DNA from: Paraburkholderia phenazinium
GTDB lineage: Bacteria; Pseudomonadota; Gammaproteobacteria; Burkholderiales; Burkholderiaceae
Direction of reading: 5' to 3'
Assembly (NCBI RefSeq): GCF_900142845.1
Contig: NZ_FSRU01000003.1
Location: forward strand, 682,001 to 746,000
DNA length: 64,000 nucleotides
Of this stretch, positions 16,567-27,753 are shown one piece after another (positions within the stretch are counted from its first letter, which is position 1; every line of letters begins with the position of its first letter). The position numbers were made by a program, and so were the translations under genes. The notes under the pieces are model-generated. The model had not been told where the DNA came from. It did no database searches and saw only the letters and a program-made list of their open reading frames with translations.

Positions 16567-17526
16567 TCAGTTCACCGCGACGGGCAGATCGAGCTTGTTC
16601 ACGCCGGGCAGATCGCAGGCGTTGATGGCGTCGCAGATCGCGTCGATGGCGGGCATGCGCGTGAAGCTCTTGCGCCAGGCCAGCACCACCCGGCGATCCG
16701 GCACCGGTTCGTCGAAGGCCACATAGCTGAGCAGCCCCGCATCGATGCCGCCCGCATGCGCCTTCACTTCATGCACCGACATGCGCGGCAGAACCGTGAT
16801 GCCGACGCCGCTCGCCACCATATGGCGAATCGTCTCGAGCGACGAGCCTTCGAACGTCTTCTGGATGCCGTCCGCATTCTGCGAGAAGCGCATCAGCTCG
16901 GGGCACACGCCCAACACGTGATCGCGGAAACAATGACCGCTGCCGAGCAACAGCATGGTTTCCTGCTTGAGGTCGTCCGGATCGATCTTCGCGCGGTGTT
17001 CCCAGGCATGGCCGGACGGCAGCGCCACGACGAACGGCTCGTCGTAGAGCGGGCGCAGCATCAGGCCCGTTTCCGGGAACGGCAGCGCCATGATGGCGAC
17101 GTCGATCTCGCCCTGCTTGAGCAACTCGATCAGCTTGAGCGTGTAATTCTCCTGCAGCATCAACGGCATCTGCGGGACGCGCTTGATCATCTGCTTGACC
17201 AGCGTGGGCAGCAGGTACGGTCCGATCGTATAGATCACGCCAAGGCGCAGCGGCCCAACCAGCGGGTCTTTGCCCTGCTTGGCGATTTCCTTGATGGCAA
17301 GCGTCTGCTCCAGCACCCGTTGCGCCTGGGTGACGATCTGCTCGCCGATGGGCGTGACACTGACTTCGCTCGTACCGCGCTCGAAAATCTGCACGTTCAG
17401 CTCGTCTTCGAGCTTTTTGATCGCCACCGACAGCGTCGGCTGGCTGACGAAACACGCCTCGGCCGCGCGGCCAAAATGCCGCTCGCGAGCAACCGCGACG
17501 ATATATTTCAATTCAGTGAGCGTCAT
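16567..17526 (-). CDS. oxyR: Peroxide-sensing LysR-family regulator OxyR
   Basis: A 319-residue LysR-type regulator. The N-terminal winged HTH (MTLTELKYIVAVARERHFGRAAEACFVSQPTLS) is followed by a periplasmic-binding-like sensor domain. The redox-active pair is visible in LLLGSGHCFRDHVLGVCPEL: the two Cys are 9 residues apart, as C199 and C208 in E. coli OxyR, with the His before the first Cys. This marks it as OxyR and not another LysR protein. Start at 17526 is chosen because the LysR fold starts there and the promoter lies at 17564-17592. It is upstream of and co-oriented with katA and the dps genes, its expected targets. Confidence 0.95.
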   Translation of the reverse strand: MTLTELKYIVAVARERHFGRAAEACFVSQPTLSVAIKKLEDELNVQIFERGTSEVSVTPIGEQIVTQAQRVLEQTLAIKEIAKQGKDPLVGPLRLGVIYTIGPYLLPTLVKQMIKRVPQMPLMLQENYTLKLIELLKQGEIDVAIMALPFPETGLMLRPLYDEPFVVALPSGHAWEHRAKIDPDDLKQETMLLLGSGHCFRDHVLGVCPELMRFSQNADGIQKTFEGSSLETIRHMVASGVGITVLPRMSVHEVKAHAGGIDAGLLSYVAFDEPVPDRRVVLAWRKSFTRMPAIDAICDAINACDLPGVNKLDLPVAVN

Positions 17527-17553
17527 TGGGGACCAATCAGTGCGATGAATTCG

Positions 17554-17592
17554 ATAGGTTTCAGTTATACACCTATGGGGCCAATTCGCCAA
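17554..17592 (-). promoter_or_regulatory. oxyR promoter with autoregulatory palindrome
   Basis: Minus-strand -35 TTGGCG (17592-17587), 17-bp spacer, -10 TATAAC (17569-17564). The inverted repeat ATAGGT (17576-17571) / ACCTAT (17559-17554), 23 bp overall, covers the -10 box and the predicted start near 17557. OxyR represses its own gene in enterobacteria and uses ATAG/CTAT half-sites, so this is a plausible autorepression site. Confidence 0.6.
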
Positions 17593-17715
17593 CCACCCCC
17601 GGCACCCGGGATTGCCCGTAAAGGTTACCGACCGTCACCGTTGCGTTCGACGTCTTCGGCGACACGCCCGCTTCGAACCTTCGTTCGGACCTTCGCTGGA
17701 CCTTCGTTTGGACTG

Positions 17716-20034
17716 TCAGGCCTTCAGGTACTGTTCACGCGCCCCGAGCCAGCGCGCCAGATGCTGGGTGACGACGTCCGGATGCGCTTGCAGCAGATGC
17801 GCCGCCGCTTCGCGCGCCGGCTCGATCAGCCAGCCGTCCTGCTCGAGGTCGGCAAACCGCAGCATGGCGGCGCCGGACTGGCGCGCGCCGAGAAACTCGC
17901 CGGGGCCACGGATTTCGAGGTCGCGGCGGGCGATTTCGAAGCCGTCGGTGGTTTCGCGCATGGTTTGCAGACGGGCGCGGGCCGTCATCGAGAGTGGTCC
18001 GGTGTAAAGCAGCACGCAGACGGACGCCGCGCTGCCCCGCCCGACCCGACCGCGCAACTGATGCAACTGCGCGAGGCCGAAGCGTTCAGCATGCTCGATC
18101 ACCATCAACGACGCGTTCGGCACGTCCACACCCACTTCGATCACCGTGGTCGCCACCAGCAACTGCACCTCGTTGCGGGTGAACGCGTCCATCACCGCCG
18201 CTTTTTCCGCCGGCGCGAGCCGCCCGTGCACGAGACCCACGTTCAGTTCGGGTAACGCGGCGATCAGCGTTTCGTAGGTTTCGACGGCGGTCTGAAGCTG
18301 CAGCGTCTCGCTTTCTTCGATCAGCGGACACACCCAGTAGACCTGGCGCCCCGTCAGCGCCGCCTCGCGCACGCGGCCGATCACCTCCTCGCGGCGCGCG
18401 TCGGAGACGAGCTTGGTCAGGATCGGCGTGCGGCCGGGCGGCAACTCATCGATGGTCGAGACGTCGAGATCCGCGTAGTAGGTCATCGCCAGCGTGCGGG
18501 GGATCGGCGTGGCGGACATCATCAACTGGTGCGGCTGGAAGCCGCTCGCGCCGTCCGCCGCGTTCCGCCCCGGAGGAAGTCCCCCTGGGGGATGCGCCTT
18601 GGCGCGCAGCGCGAGCCGCTGCGCGACGCCGAAACGGTGCTGTTCGTCGACGATCACGAGGCCAAGACGCGCGAACTCCACGGCATCCTGAATGATCGCG
18701 TGCGTGCCGATCACCAGTTGCGCGGTGCCGAGCGCCGCGGCTTCGATCGCCGCACGCTTTTCCTTTGTCTTCAGACTGCCGGCCAGCCACGCGACGCTCA
18801 CCCCGAGCGGCTCCAGCCAGCCGCGCAGTTTGCGCGCGTGTTGTTCGGCGAGGATTTCGGTGGGCGCCATCAGGGCGGCCTGATAACCGGCGTCGATCGC
18901 CTGCGCGGCGGCCAGCGCGGCGACGATGGTCTTGCCGCTGCCCACGTCGCCTTGCAAGAGGCGCTGCATCGGGTGAGGCTGGGTCAGATCCAGCGCGATC
19001 TCGCCGCCCACGCGCTCCTGCGCACGGGTCAGCGAAAACGGCAGCGCCTTCAGGAGACGCGCCACCAGCGAGGCCGGGTCGTCCGCCGTCCGCCGCGGCA
19101 TGCTCGGCGCCGCGCGAGTGCGGCGCTCGTCGTGCGCGCGCTTGAGCGACATCTGCTGCGCGAGCAGTTCCTCGAACTTGATCCGCACCCAGGCGGGGTG
19201 CGTGCCGTCCATCAGCGCGGTTTCATCGGAATCCACGCCCGGGTGATGCAGCATGCGCACCGCCTCCATCAGCGGCGGCACGCCGAGCGGCTGCAAGTAC
19301 GTCCTGGCGACGGCTTCCGGCAACAATTCCGGCAACGCCGTGCGCGACAGCGCGTTATCAATGGCTTTGCGCAGATACGCCTGACTCACCCCCGCCGTGC
19401 TCGGATAGACAGGCGTCAGCGCCTGCGGCAAGGGCGTGTCGCCGTCGACGACGCGCACCGCCGGATGCACCATCTCCATCCCGAAGAAGCCGCCACGGAC
19501 GTCGCCGCGCACGCGCAGCCGCGCGCCGATCGCCATCTGCTTGACCTGCGAGCCGTAGAAATTCAGAAAGCGCAGCACCAGTTCGTCGCCGTCTTCGTCA
19601 CGCAGTTTGACCAGCAACTGACGGCGCGGACGATAGGCGATCTCGTTGTCGAACACCACGCCTTCGGTCTGCGCGATGCCGCCCGGCAACAGATGCGCGA
19701 TCGGCGTGAGCGAAGTCTCGTCCTCGTAGCGCATCGGCAGATGCAGGACCAGATTGATGTCGCTTGTGAGGCCGAGTTTGGCGAGCTTGTCCACGGTTTT
19801 GGCGAGCGCCGGCGTGGCCTTGTCCGCGGTCTTGGCGGCCTTGGATGTCTTCGCCGCCTTCGGTGTTCTGGACGTCTCGCCCGTCCCGGCGACCTTGGTC
19901 ACCTTGGCCGCTTTGGCTTCTTTCCCCGGTCCGGCATTGAGCAGTTCGCCCCCCTTGCCGCGAGCGGCGGGGCGCTTCGGCTCGGCGCTCACTTCGTCAG
20001 TAGCAGAGGGCAAACGGCGGTCGGACAAAGGCAT
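17716..20034 (-). CDS. recG: ATP-dependent DNA helicase RecG
   Basis: A 772-residue RecG from [15 protein letters not shown]. It is a superfamily 2 helicase that remodels stalled forks and Holliday junctions. Helicase motifs are Walker A GDVGSGKT, motif II DEQH in [15 protein letters not shown], motif [16 protein letters not shown] and motif [12 protein letters not shown] wedge/OB domain precedes them. The first roughly 85 residues are an unusual low-complexity tail rich in Ala and Lys (such as [16 protein letters not shown]), absent from E. coli RecG (693 aa). Start at 20034 is the first Met that leaves room for the divergent queA promoter. recG next to oxyR is a recurrent proteobacterial arrangement. 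Confidence 0.94.
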   Translation of the reverse strand: MPLSDRRLPSATDEVSAEPKRPAARGKGGELLNAGPGKEAKAAKVTKVAGTGETSRTPKAAKTSKAAKTADKATPALAKTVDKLAKLGLTSDINLVLHLPMRYEDETSLTPIAHLLPGGIAQTEGVVFDNEIAYRPRRQLLVKLRDEDGDELVLRFLNFYGSQVKQMAIGARLRVRGDVRGGFFGMEMVHPAVRVVDGDTPLPQALTPVYPSTAGVSQAYLRKAIDNALSRTALPELLPEAVARTYLQPLGVPPLMEAVRMLHHPGVDSDETALMDGTHPAWVRIKFEELLAQQMSLKRAHDERRTRAAPSMPRRTADDPASLVARLLKALPFSLTRAQERVGGEIALDLTQPHPMQRLLQGDVGSGKTIVAALAAAQAIDAGYQAALMAPTEILAEQHARKLRGWLEPLGVSVAWLAGSLKTKEKRAAIEAAALGTAQLVIGTHAIIQDAVEFARLGLVIVDEQHRFGVAQRLALRAKAHPPGGLPPGRNAADGASGFQPHQLMMSATPIPRTLAMTYYADLDVSTIDELPPGRTPILTKLVSDARREEVIGRVREAALTGRQVYWVCPLIEESETLQLQTAVETYETLIAALPELNVGLVHGRLAPAEKAAVMDAFTRNEVQLLVATTVIEVGVDVPNASLMVIEHAERFGLAQLHQLRGRVGRGSAASVCVLLYTGPLSMTARARLQTMRETTDGFEIARRDLEIRGPGEFLGARQSGAAMLRFADLEQDGWLIEPAREAAAHLLQAHPDVVTQHLARWLGAREQYLKA

Positions 20035-20224
20035 GGGTTGCTTCGCAAGTACAATATCGGCTTTCAAAGGTTTCGCGGCCTCGCAGCGCGCCGGCTGGAA
20101 CCAGCCGTGTGGCGCCGCTGCGGCGTCCCGCAATCATAGCCGCACGCCGCGGGGCTTCGGTGCAATTCCGCCCGGCTTCGGCCCAATTCCGTTTCGTTTC
20201 ACGTCCAGCATCCAGCCCGTTCGC

Positions 20225-21274
20225 ATGTTCACGCTTTCCGATTTCGATTTCGACCTGCCGCCCGAGTTGATCGCGCAAACCGCGTTGCCGGAGCGCAGCG
20301 CGAGCCGTCTGCTCGAGGTAGACGGCCTCGCTACGCCCGCGCGCCTCACCGACCGCCGCTTCGCGGAACTGCCCGACTGCATTGCGCCGGGCGATCTGCT
20401 GGTGTTCAACGATACCAAAGTCCTGAAGGCGCGCTTCCTCGGCCAGAAGGCCAGCGGCGGCAAGATCGAGGTGCTGGTCGAACGGCTGACCGGCGAGCGC
20501 ACGGCGCTCGCGCAGATCCGCGCCAGCAAGAGCCCCGCGCCCGGCACGACACTGCGCCTCGCCGACGCGTTCGACGTGACGGTCGGCGAGCGCGTCGAGC
20601 CGTTCTATACGCTGCACTTCCCTGAAGACTGCCTGACGCTGATCGAGCAGTTCGGCCGCCTGCCGCTGCCGCCCTATATCGAGCACGGCCCCGACGCCAC
20701 CGACGAAACCCGTTACCAGACGGTGTTCGCGCAGAATCCGGGCGCGGTGGCCGCGCCGACCGCGGGCCTGCACTTCGACGACGCGCTGCTCGCCCGTCTC
20801 GACGCACGCGGCGTGGAGCGCGCCACACTGACGCTGCACGTGGGCGCGGGCACGTTCCAGCCGGTGCGGGTGGAGAACCTCGCCGAGCACAAGATGCATA
20901 GCGAGTGGTATCAGTTGCCGCAAACGCTGGTGGAGCGGATCGCCGCGACGAAGGCGCGCGGCAACCGCGTGATCGCAGTGGGCACGACCTCGATGCGCGC
21001 GCTCGAAGCCGCCGCGCGCGACGCCGAAGCCGCCGGCCGGCCGCTCGCCGCGACCGCCGCCGAGACCGATATCTTCATCACGCCGGGGTACAGGTTCCGC
21101 GTGGTGGACCGGCTGGTGACGAATTTCCATTTGCCGAAGTCGACGCTGCTGATGCTGGTGTCGGCGTTTGCGGGCATCGAGACGATCCGCGCGGCTTACC
21201 GGCATGCGATCGAGGAGCGCTATCGCTTCTTCAGCTACGGCGACGCGATGCTGCTGACGCGCAACGACGGCTGA
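20225..21274 (+). CDS. queA: S-adenosylmethionine:tRNA ribosyltransferase-isomerase
   Basis: A 349-residue QueA, which transfers the ribosyl part of SAM to preQ1 at tRNA position 34 to give epoxyqueuosine. N-terminal [24 protein letters not shown], then [57 protein letters not shown], and the tail [17 protein letters not shown] are family signatures. The ATG at 20225 fits the family N-terminus; the frame runs further upstream but into the divergent recG region. Followed by tgt, the preceding enzyme of the same pathway. Confidence 0.95.
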   Translation: MFTLSDFDFDLPPELIAQTALPERSASRLLEVDGLATPARLTDRRFAELPDCIAPGDLLVFNDTKVLKARFLGQKASGGKIEVLVERLTGERTALAQIRASKSPAPGTTLRLADAFDVTVGERVEPFYTLHFPEDCLTLIEQFGRLPLPPYIEHGPDATDETRYQTVFAQNPGAVAAPTAGLHFDDALLARLDARGVERATLTLHVGAGTFQPVRVENLAEHKMHSEWYQLPQTLVERIAATKARGNRVIAVGTTSMRALEAAARDAEAAGRPLAATAAETDIFITPGYRFRVVDRLVTNFHLPKSTLLMLVSAFAGIETIRAAYRHAIEERYRFFSYGDAMLLTRNDG

Positions 21275-21307
21275 CTTCGCTTGCCGGCCAGGCGGCGCTC
21301 AGGGTAG

Positions 21308-22639
<1,332 letters not shown>

Positions 22640-22785
22640 AGGGTTTCTACGACAGTTTCATTTCGCGACGGCCCAAATAAGCTTTAACAGCTTGATCGGA
22701 AAGCCCATTTGCCGCGCCGTCGTACCAAATGCCGGTGGTAGAATAATCGGCTGATTTTTTTGATCGTTATAACGGAGAGACCAAC

Positions 22786-23109
22786 GTGTCGTTCATTTCA
22801 AACGCCTTCGCTCAAGGCTCAGGCGGTGCAGAATCGAGCCTGATGAGCTTCCTGCCGCTGATCCTGATGTTTGGCGTGCTGTACTTCATCATGATTCGCC
22901 CGCAAATGAAGCGCCAGAAGGAACATCGCAACATGCTCTCCGCCATGGCGAAGGGCGACGAGGTGGTGACGAACGGTGGCATCGTCGGCAAGGTGACCAA
23001 GGTTAGCGACGCGTATGTGGGCGTCGAAATCGCCGAAGGCACGGAAATCACCGTGCAAAAAGCATCGGTCACGACGATTCTCCCGAAGGGCACGATCAAG
23101 TCGCTGTAA
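22786..23109 (+). CDS. yajC: Preprotein translocase accessory subunit YajC
   Basis: A 107-residue small inner-membrane partner of SecDF. One N-terminal membrane helix (LMSFLPLILMFGVLYFIMI, about residues 19-37) is followed by RPQMKRQKEHRNML and a cytoplasmic beta domain with GDEVVTNGGIVGKVTKV. GTG start at 22786 with GGAGAGA at 22774-22780. Leads the yajC-secD-secF unit; normal length (E. coli 110). Confidence 0.95.
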   Translation: MSFISNAFAQGSGGAESSLMSFLPLILMFGVLYFIMIRPQMKRQKEHRNMLSAMAKGDEVVTNGGIVGKVTKVSDAYVGVEIAEGTEITVQKASVTTILPKGTIKSL

Positions 23110-23254
23110 GGCCTGCTCTCTCGCGTCCGGCGCGGCCTCGCGGAACTGGAGCCAGAATGCCTGTCATGTCATCCATGCAACCAGGCAGGCTGTGTTCCCC
23201 GCGCTCATCGCCGGACGCATCGCTTCCAAGCCAACCTTCCCGTTGGACCACTCC

Positions 23255-25297
23255 ATGAATCGTTACCCCCTCTGGAAATATGTCGTGATGGTCGTGGCGC
23301 TTGCCATCGGCCTCATCTACACGCTGCCCAATTTCTTCGGCGAAGCGCCGGCGGTGCAGGTGTTGAGCGGCAAGGCAACGGTCAAGCTCGATTCGACGAC
23401 GCTGTCGCAAATCGAAGCCGCACTGGCTGCCAATCAGATCACTGCTTCCGACGTGACGTTCGACAACGCGTCGACCAACGCGAACATTCGCGTGCGTTTG
23501 TCGGACACCGACACGCAGTTGCGCGTGAAGGACTTGCTGTCGAAGACGCTGAACAGCGACCCGACCGATCCTGACTTCGTCGTCGCCCTGAACCTGCAAA
23601 GCGCGTCGCCGCGCTGGCTGACCGCCCTGCACGCGCTGCCGATGTACCTCGGCCTCGACCTGCGAGGCGGCGTGCACTTCCTGCTGCAGGTGGACATGGC
23701 AGGCGCGCTGAACAAGAAGCTCGATTCCGACGCCTCGGACGCGCGCACCTTGCTGCGCGACAACAACATCCGCGACGGCGGCGTGAACCGCGTCAACCAG
23801 ACGGTGGTGATCAACTTCGCCGACAAGGACACCGCGAGCACGGCGAGCACGCAGCTCTCGCGCAGCATCACGGAACTCCAGTGGGCAACCCAGACGGCGC
23901 CTGACGGCAGCTATCAGCTGATCGGCACGTTCACGCCGGCGGTGCAGAAGACCGTCGAAGATGCGGCGCTCAAGCAGAACATCACGACGCTGCATAACCG
24001 GGTCAACGAACTCGGCGTGGCCGAACCGGTGATCCAGCAGCAAGGCTCCGACCGCATCGTGGTCGAACTGCCGGGCGTGCAGGACACGGCGAAGGCGAAG
24101 GACATCATTGGCCGCACGGCGACGCTCGAAGCGCGCCTCGCCGACCCGGTCAATACGCATCCGAATCCGGGCGATCCGGTGCCGCCGGGCGACGAACTGT
24201 TCACCGACGCCAACAAGGTGCCGGTGCTGCTGAGAAAGCAGGTGATCTTTACCGGCGACCGCATCATCGACGCGTCCGCGGGCTTCGACGAACACCAGCG
24301 TCCGTCGGTCAACCTCCGCCTCGACTCGGCCGGTGGCCGCGCCGTGGCGAGCGTGTCGCGCGACAACATCGGCAAGCCGATGGCCATGGTGCTGTTCGAA
24401 AAGGGCAAGGGCCAGGTGCTGACCGTGGCGACGATCCAGTCCGAACTGGGCGACCGCTTCCAGATCACCGGCCAGCCGACGCCGCAAGCCGCCGCCGACC
24501 TCGCGCTGCTGCTGCGCGCCGGTTCGCTGGCCGCGCCGATGGACATCATCGAAGAACGCACCATCGGTCCGAGCCTTGGCGCCGATAACATCAAGAAGGG
24601 CTTCCACTCGGTGATCTGGGGCTTTGCCGCCATCGCCGTCTTCATGATGGCGTACTACATGCTGTTCGGTGTGGTCTCGATCATTGGCCTGTCGGTCAAC
24701 CTGTTGCTGCTGGTCGCCGTGCTGTCCATGTTGCAGGCCACCCTGACCTTGCCGGGTATCGCCGCTATCGCGCTGGCGCTCGGTATGGCCATTGACGCGA
24801 ACGTGCTGATCAACGAGCGCGTGCGTGAAGAGCTGCGTCACGGTGCGCCGGCGCAACTGGCCATCCAGAACGGTTACGCGCATGCGTGGGCAACCATTCT
24901 CGACTCGAACGTGACCACGCTGATCGCCGGTCTGGCGCTGCTCGCGTTCGGTTCGGGTCCGGTCCGCGGTTTCGCGATCGTGCACTGTATCGGCATCCTG
25001 ACGTCGATGTTCTCCGCGGTGTTCTTCTCGCGCGGTCTCGTGAACCTCTGGTACGGCGGCAAGAAGAAGCTGAAGTCGCTGGCGATTGGTCAGGTCTGGC
25101 GTCCGGCAGCGGTTGAAGGTGCAGGCGCTGCCGCGTATCTGGGCAGCGAAGACGCCGCCACCGACACGGCACGGGCCACGAGCGCCGCCTCTGCCAAGCC
25201 GAAGGCCACGGCCCAGGCGCGCGCCGCCGGCAAGCCGACGGTGCGCCGTCGCAACAGCCCCGGCAACACGCCGCAGAAACCGGGTTCATCCCGCTGA
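23255..25297 (+). CDS. secD: Protein translocase subunit SecD
   Basis: A 680-residue SecD, part of the proton-driven SecDF-YajC complex that pulls secreted proteins on the periplasmic side. It begins MNRYPLWKYVVMVVALAIGL (first membrane helix), carries LGLDLRGGVHFLLQVD, the large periplasmic P1 domain, and five C-terminal helices including VAVLSMLQATLTLPGIAAIALALGMAID and NVLINERVREEL. The ATG at 23255 is preferred because the helix begins there. The C-terminus ends in a basic, Ala/Lys-rich tail of about 55 residues that is not part of the core fold. 18 bp upstream of secF. Confidence 0.95.
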   Translation: MNRYPLWKYVVMVVALAIGLIYTLPNFFGEAPAVQVLSGKATVKLDSTTLSQIEAALAANQITASDVTFDNASTNANIRVRLSDTDTQLRVKDLLSKTLNSDPTDPDFVVALNLQSASPRWLTALHALPMYLGLDLRGGVHFLLQVDMAGALNKKLDSDASDARTLLRDNNIRDGGVNRVNQTVVINFADKDTASTASTQLSRSITELQWATQTAPDGSYQLIGTFTPAVQKTVEDAALKQNITTLHNRVNELGVAEPVIQQQGSDRIVVELPGVQDTAKAKDIIGRTATLEARLADPVNTHPNPGDPVPPGDELFTDANKVPVLLRKQVIFTGDRIIDASAGFDEHQRPSVNLRLDSAGGRAVASVSRDNIGKPMAMVLFEKGKGQVLTVATIQSELGDRFQITGQPTPQAAADLALLLRAGSLAAPMDIIEERTIGPSLGADNIKKGFHSVIWGFAAIAVFMMAYYMLFGVVSIIGLSVNLLLLVAVLSMLQATLTLPGIAAIALALGMAIDANVLINERVREELRHGAPAQLAIQNGYAHAWATILDSNVTTLIAGLALLAFGSGPVRGFAIVHCIGILTSMFSAVFFSRGLVNLWYGGKKKLKSLAIGQVWRPAAVEGAGAAAYLGSEDAATDTARATSAASAKPKATAQARAAGKPTVRRRNSPGNTPQKPGSSR

Positions 25298-25315
25298 GCC
25301 CCGGAGAACAAGACC

Positions 25316-26266
25316 ATGGAATTTTTCCGCATTCGCAAAGATTTGCCGCTCATGCAGCGCGCGTTGGTGTTCAACGCAATCTCGCTGCTGACGTTTATCG
25401 CTGCCGTGTTTTTCCTGCTGCATCGAGGGCTGCATCTGTCGGTGGAATTCACCGGCGGCACGGTCATCGAAGTCCAGTATCCGACTACCGTGCCGCTCGA
25501 ACCGGTGCGCGGCACGCTCGCCAAGCTCGGCTACCCGGACGCCCAGGTGCAGAACTTCGGCACCTCGCGTGACGTGCTGATTCGCCTGCCGGTCAAGACC
25601 GGCCTGACCTCCGCTCAACAGAGCGATCAGGTGATGGGCGCGCTGAAGGGTGAAGACGCGCAGGTGCAGTTGCAGCGCGTCGAGTTCGTCGGCCCGCAGG
25701 TCGGCAAGGAGCTCGTCACCAACGGCCTGCTCGCGCTCGCCTGCGTGGTGGCCGGCATCGTGATCTACCTGTCGTTCCGCTTCGAATGGAAGTACGCCGT
25801 GGCCGGCGTGATCGCCAACCTGCACGACGTGGTGATCATTCTTGGCTTCTTCGCCTTCTTCCAGTGGGAGTTCTCGCTGTCGGTGCTGGCCGCCGTGCTT
25901 GCGGTGCTCGGCTACTCGGTGAACGAATCCGTGGTTATCTTCGACCGGATTCGCGAAACCTTCCGCCGCGAACGCAAGATGACGGTCATCGAAGTCATCA
26001 ACCACGCGATCACCAGCACGATGTCGCGGACCATCATCACCCACGGCTGTACGCAGATGATGGTGCTGTCGATGTTCCTGTTCGGCGGTCCGACGCTGCA
26101 TTACTTCGCATTGGCGCTGACGGTCGGTATTCTGTTCGGTATCTATTCGTCGGTGTTCGTTGCCGCTGCGCTCGCGATGTGGCTCGGCGTGAAGCGCGAA
26201 GACCTGCTGAAGGACAAGAAGGAACGCCACGATCCGAGCGACCCGAACGCAGGCGCGCAAGTCTGA
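25316..26266 (+). CDS. secF: Protein translocase subunit SecF
   Basis: A 316-residue SecF with six membrane helices. N-terminal FFRIRKDLPLMQRALVFNAI, then LSVEFTGGTVIEVQYP (the SecF counterpart of the SecD GG motif), helices around AVLAVLGYSVNESVVIFDRIRETFR and a cytoplasmic tail. Ribosome site CCGGAGAA upstream of the ATG. It ends the yajC-secDF operon at the terminator 26302-26331. Confidence 0.95.
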   Translation: MEFFRIRKDLPLMQRALVFNAISLLTFIAAVFFLLHRGLHLSVEFTGGTVIEVQYPTTVPLEPVRGTLAKLGYPDAQVQNFGTSRDVLIRLPVKTGLTSAQQSDQVMGALKGEDAQVQLQRVEFVGPQVGKELVTNGLLALACVVAGIVIYLSFRFEWKYAVAGVIANLHDVVIILGFFAFFQWEFSLSVLAAVLAVLGYSVNESVVIFDRIRETFRRERKMTVIEVINHAITSTMSRTIITHGCTQMMVLSMFLFGGPTLHYFALALTVGILFGIYSSVFVAAALAMWLGVKREDLLKDKKERHDPSDPNAGAQV

Positions 26267-26301
26267 GGTTCGAGGCTGTCGCGGGTCGTCGCAAGAAGCA
26301 C

Positions 26302-26331
26302 AAAGGCCGGTTCAGTCGAACCGGCCTTTTT
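26302..26331 (+). terminator. Intrinsic terminator of secDF
   Basis: A 12-bp perfect stem AAAGGCCGGTTC / GAACCGGCCTTT (26302-26313, 26318-26329), loop AGTC, T run to 26331. It lies between secF (plus) and the transporter gene (minus) and could work for both. Confidence 0.9.
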
Positions 26332-26373
26332 CGTTTACCCGCGCGCCGCGCAAACCTGCCGTGAAAAGCCCGC

Positions 26374-27651
26374 TCAGCTAAAACCCAGCTTCCGCCGCGC
26401 CGCGATCAACGCGATCAGGCTCAGCACCGCCGCGAACATCATGTAGAAACTCGGTGCCACCTTCGAGCCCGTGGCGCCGATCAACCACGTGATGATGAAC
26501 GGACCAAAGCCGCCGAAGATCGTCACCGCGATGTTGTACGACAGGGACATGCCCGTCGTGCGCGTCTGCACCGGGAAAATCTCCGACAGCAAGCCCGGCA
26601 ACGCGCCGAAATAACCGGTCATCAGGAAACCGAGCACGATCTGCACGACGATCAGCGTGCCGAAGCTCGGATGAGCAACGAGGTAGACGAAGGCCGGATA
26701 GATCAGCACGAACAACAGCACCGCCGACGTCAACATGATCCGGGTGCGGCCATGGCGGTCCGAGAGATGACCCACCAGCGGCGCAAACACCATCTGGATC
26801 AGACCGGTAAGCGCAATCGCCGCAAACGCGACCGAGGGCGCGAGGCCGAGTTGCTTGATGCCGTAGGTCGGCATGAACAGCACGAGGTAGGTGGAGACCG
26901 TGCCCAGCACCACCACGCCCATCGCAATCAAGAGACGCAGCTTCTGGCTCGCAAGCGTATCGCGCAACGGTGTCGTAGTCGTCTCCGCGGCAAGAAATTC
27001 GGGCGTCTCGTCGAGACGCGTGCGGATGTACCACGCCACCGGCCCGATCAGCAGTCCGAAGAAGAACGGCACACGCCATCCCCACGCGGCCATCTGCCCG
27101 GCCGAGAGCTTGCCCGTCAGCACCACCCCGAAGCCGGCCGCCAGCAGCGTCGTCAGTCCCTGGCTTGCCACTTGCCAGCTCGCGAAGAATCCGCGCCGGC
27201 CGGGTTCGTGCTCGGCGAGAAAGGCCGTCGCGCTGCCGAACTCGCCGCCTGCGGAAAAGCCCTGCATCAGGCGCGCCGCCACGAGGATCAGCGGCGCCGC
27301 GAGGCCAATGGTCTGGTAGGTGGGCAGGATGGCGATGATCAGCGTGCCGCTCATCATCAGCAGGATCGACAGCGTGAGGGCCGCCTTGCGCCCGGCGCGG
27401 TCCGCGTAGGCGCCAATCACGATCGCGCCGAGCGGCCGCATGAAGAACGATACGCCGAAGGTCCCGAGCGTCAGCAGCAACGAGACGGTGTCGTTGCCGG
27501 TGGGGAAAAACAGCCTGGCGATCAAGACCGCGAAAAAGCCGTAGACCACCAGATCGAACCATTCCAGCGCATTACCGATCGACGCGGCTACCACCACGCG
27601 CCACGAATTCGGGCGGCTCGCCGCCAGGCTTGCAGACGTCGTTGCGTTCAT
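26374..27651 (-). CDS. MFS transporter, metabolite:H+ symporter (MHS) subfamily
   Basis: A 425-residue, 12-helix inner-membrane transporter. MHS-subfamily features are the N-terminal SIGNALEWFDLVVYGFFAVLIARLFFP, the loop GAIVIGAYADRAGRKAALTLS and RLMQGFSAGGEFGSATAFLAEH. Such symporters (KgtP, ShiA, ProP, citrate or aromatic acid carriers) import organic acids or osmolytes with protons. The substrate cannot be assigned. ATG at 27651 begins the conserved region. Monocistronic, minus strand, 102 bp downstream of the YceI gene with an 11-bp hairpin between. Confidence 0.9.
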   Translation of the reverse strand: MNATTSASLAASRPNSWRVVVAASIGNALEWFDLVVYGFFAVLIARLFFPTGNDTVSLLLTLGTFGVSFFMRPLGAIVIGAYADRAGRKAALTLSILLMMSGTLIIAILPTYQTIGLAAPLILVAARLMQGFSAGGEFGSATAFLAEHEPGRRGFFASWQVASQGLTTLLAAGFGVVLTGKLSAGQMAAWGWRVPFFFGLLIGPVAWYIRTRLDETPEFLAAETTTTPLRDTLASQKLRLLIAMGVVVLGTVSTYLVLFMPTYGIKQLGLAPSVAFAAIALTGLIQMVFAPLVGHLSDRHGRTRIMLTSAVLLFVLIYPAFVYLVAHPSFGTLIVVQIVLGFLMTGYFGALPGLLSEIFPVQTRTTGMSLSYNIAVTIFGGFGPFIITWLIGATGSKVAPSFYMMFAAVLSLIALIAARRKLGFS

Positions 27652-27712
27652 GCAGATCTCCGTTGCGCTTGGAATTGTCGTTGTAGGGCGATCGATCGCG
27701 CCCTTGTACGGC

Positions 27713-27740
27713 CGGACTGGTTGCGCGCACAACCAGTCCG
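27713..27740 (-). terminator. Hairpin between yceI and the MHS gene
   Basis: An 11-bp perfect stem CGGACTGGTTG / CAACCAGTCCG (27713-27723, 27730-27740) with a 6-nt loop, located 14 bases after the yceI stop. No T run follows on the minus strand, so it is either a weak terminator or a regulatory element before the transporter. Confidence 0.5.
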
Positions 27741-27753
27741 ATGCCGGCGTTTC

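Noticed and set aside
16468..18255. 595-codon plus-strand frame across oxyR and the recG end
   Set aside because: It spans two confident minus-strand genes and their promoter region; no recognisable domain.
18529..20139. 536-codon plus-strand frame antisense to recG
   Set aside because: Arg/Gln-rich shadow frame; recG has all helicase motifs on the other strand.
22709..22744. TTGCCG ... TAGAAT as yajC promoter
   Set aside because: Spacing is 24 bp, too long for a sigma-70 promoter.
23096..24985. 629-codon minus-strand frame antisense to secD
   Set aside because: Shadow of secD, dominated by Arg/His/Asp/Gly; no ribosome site or family.
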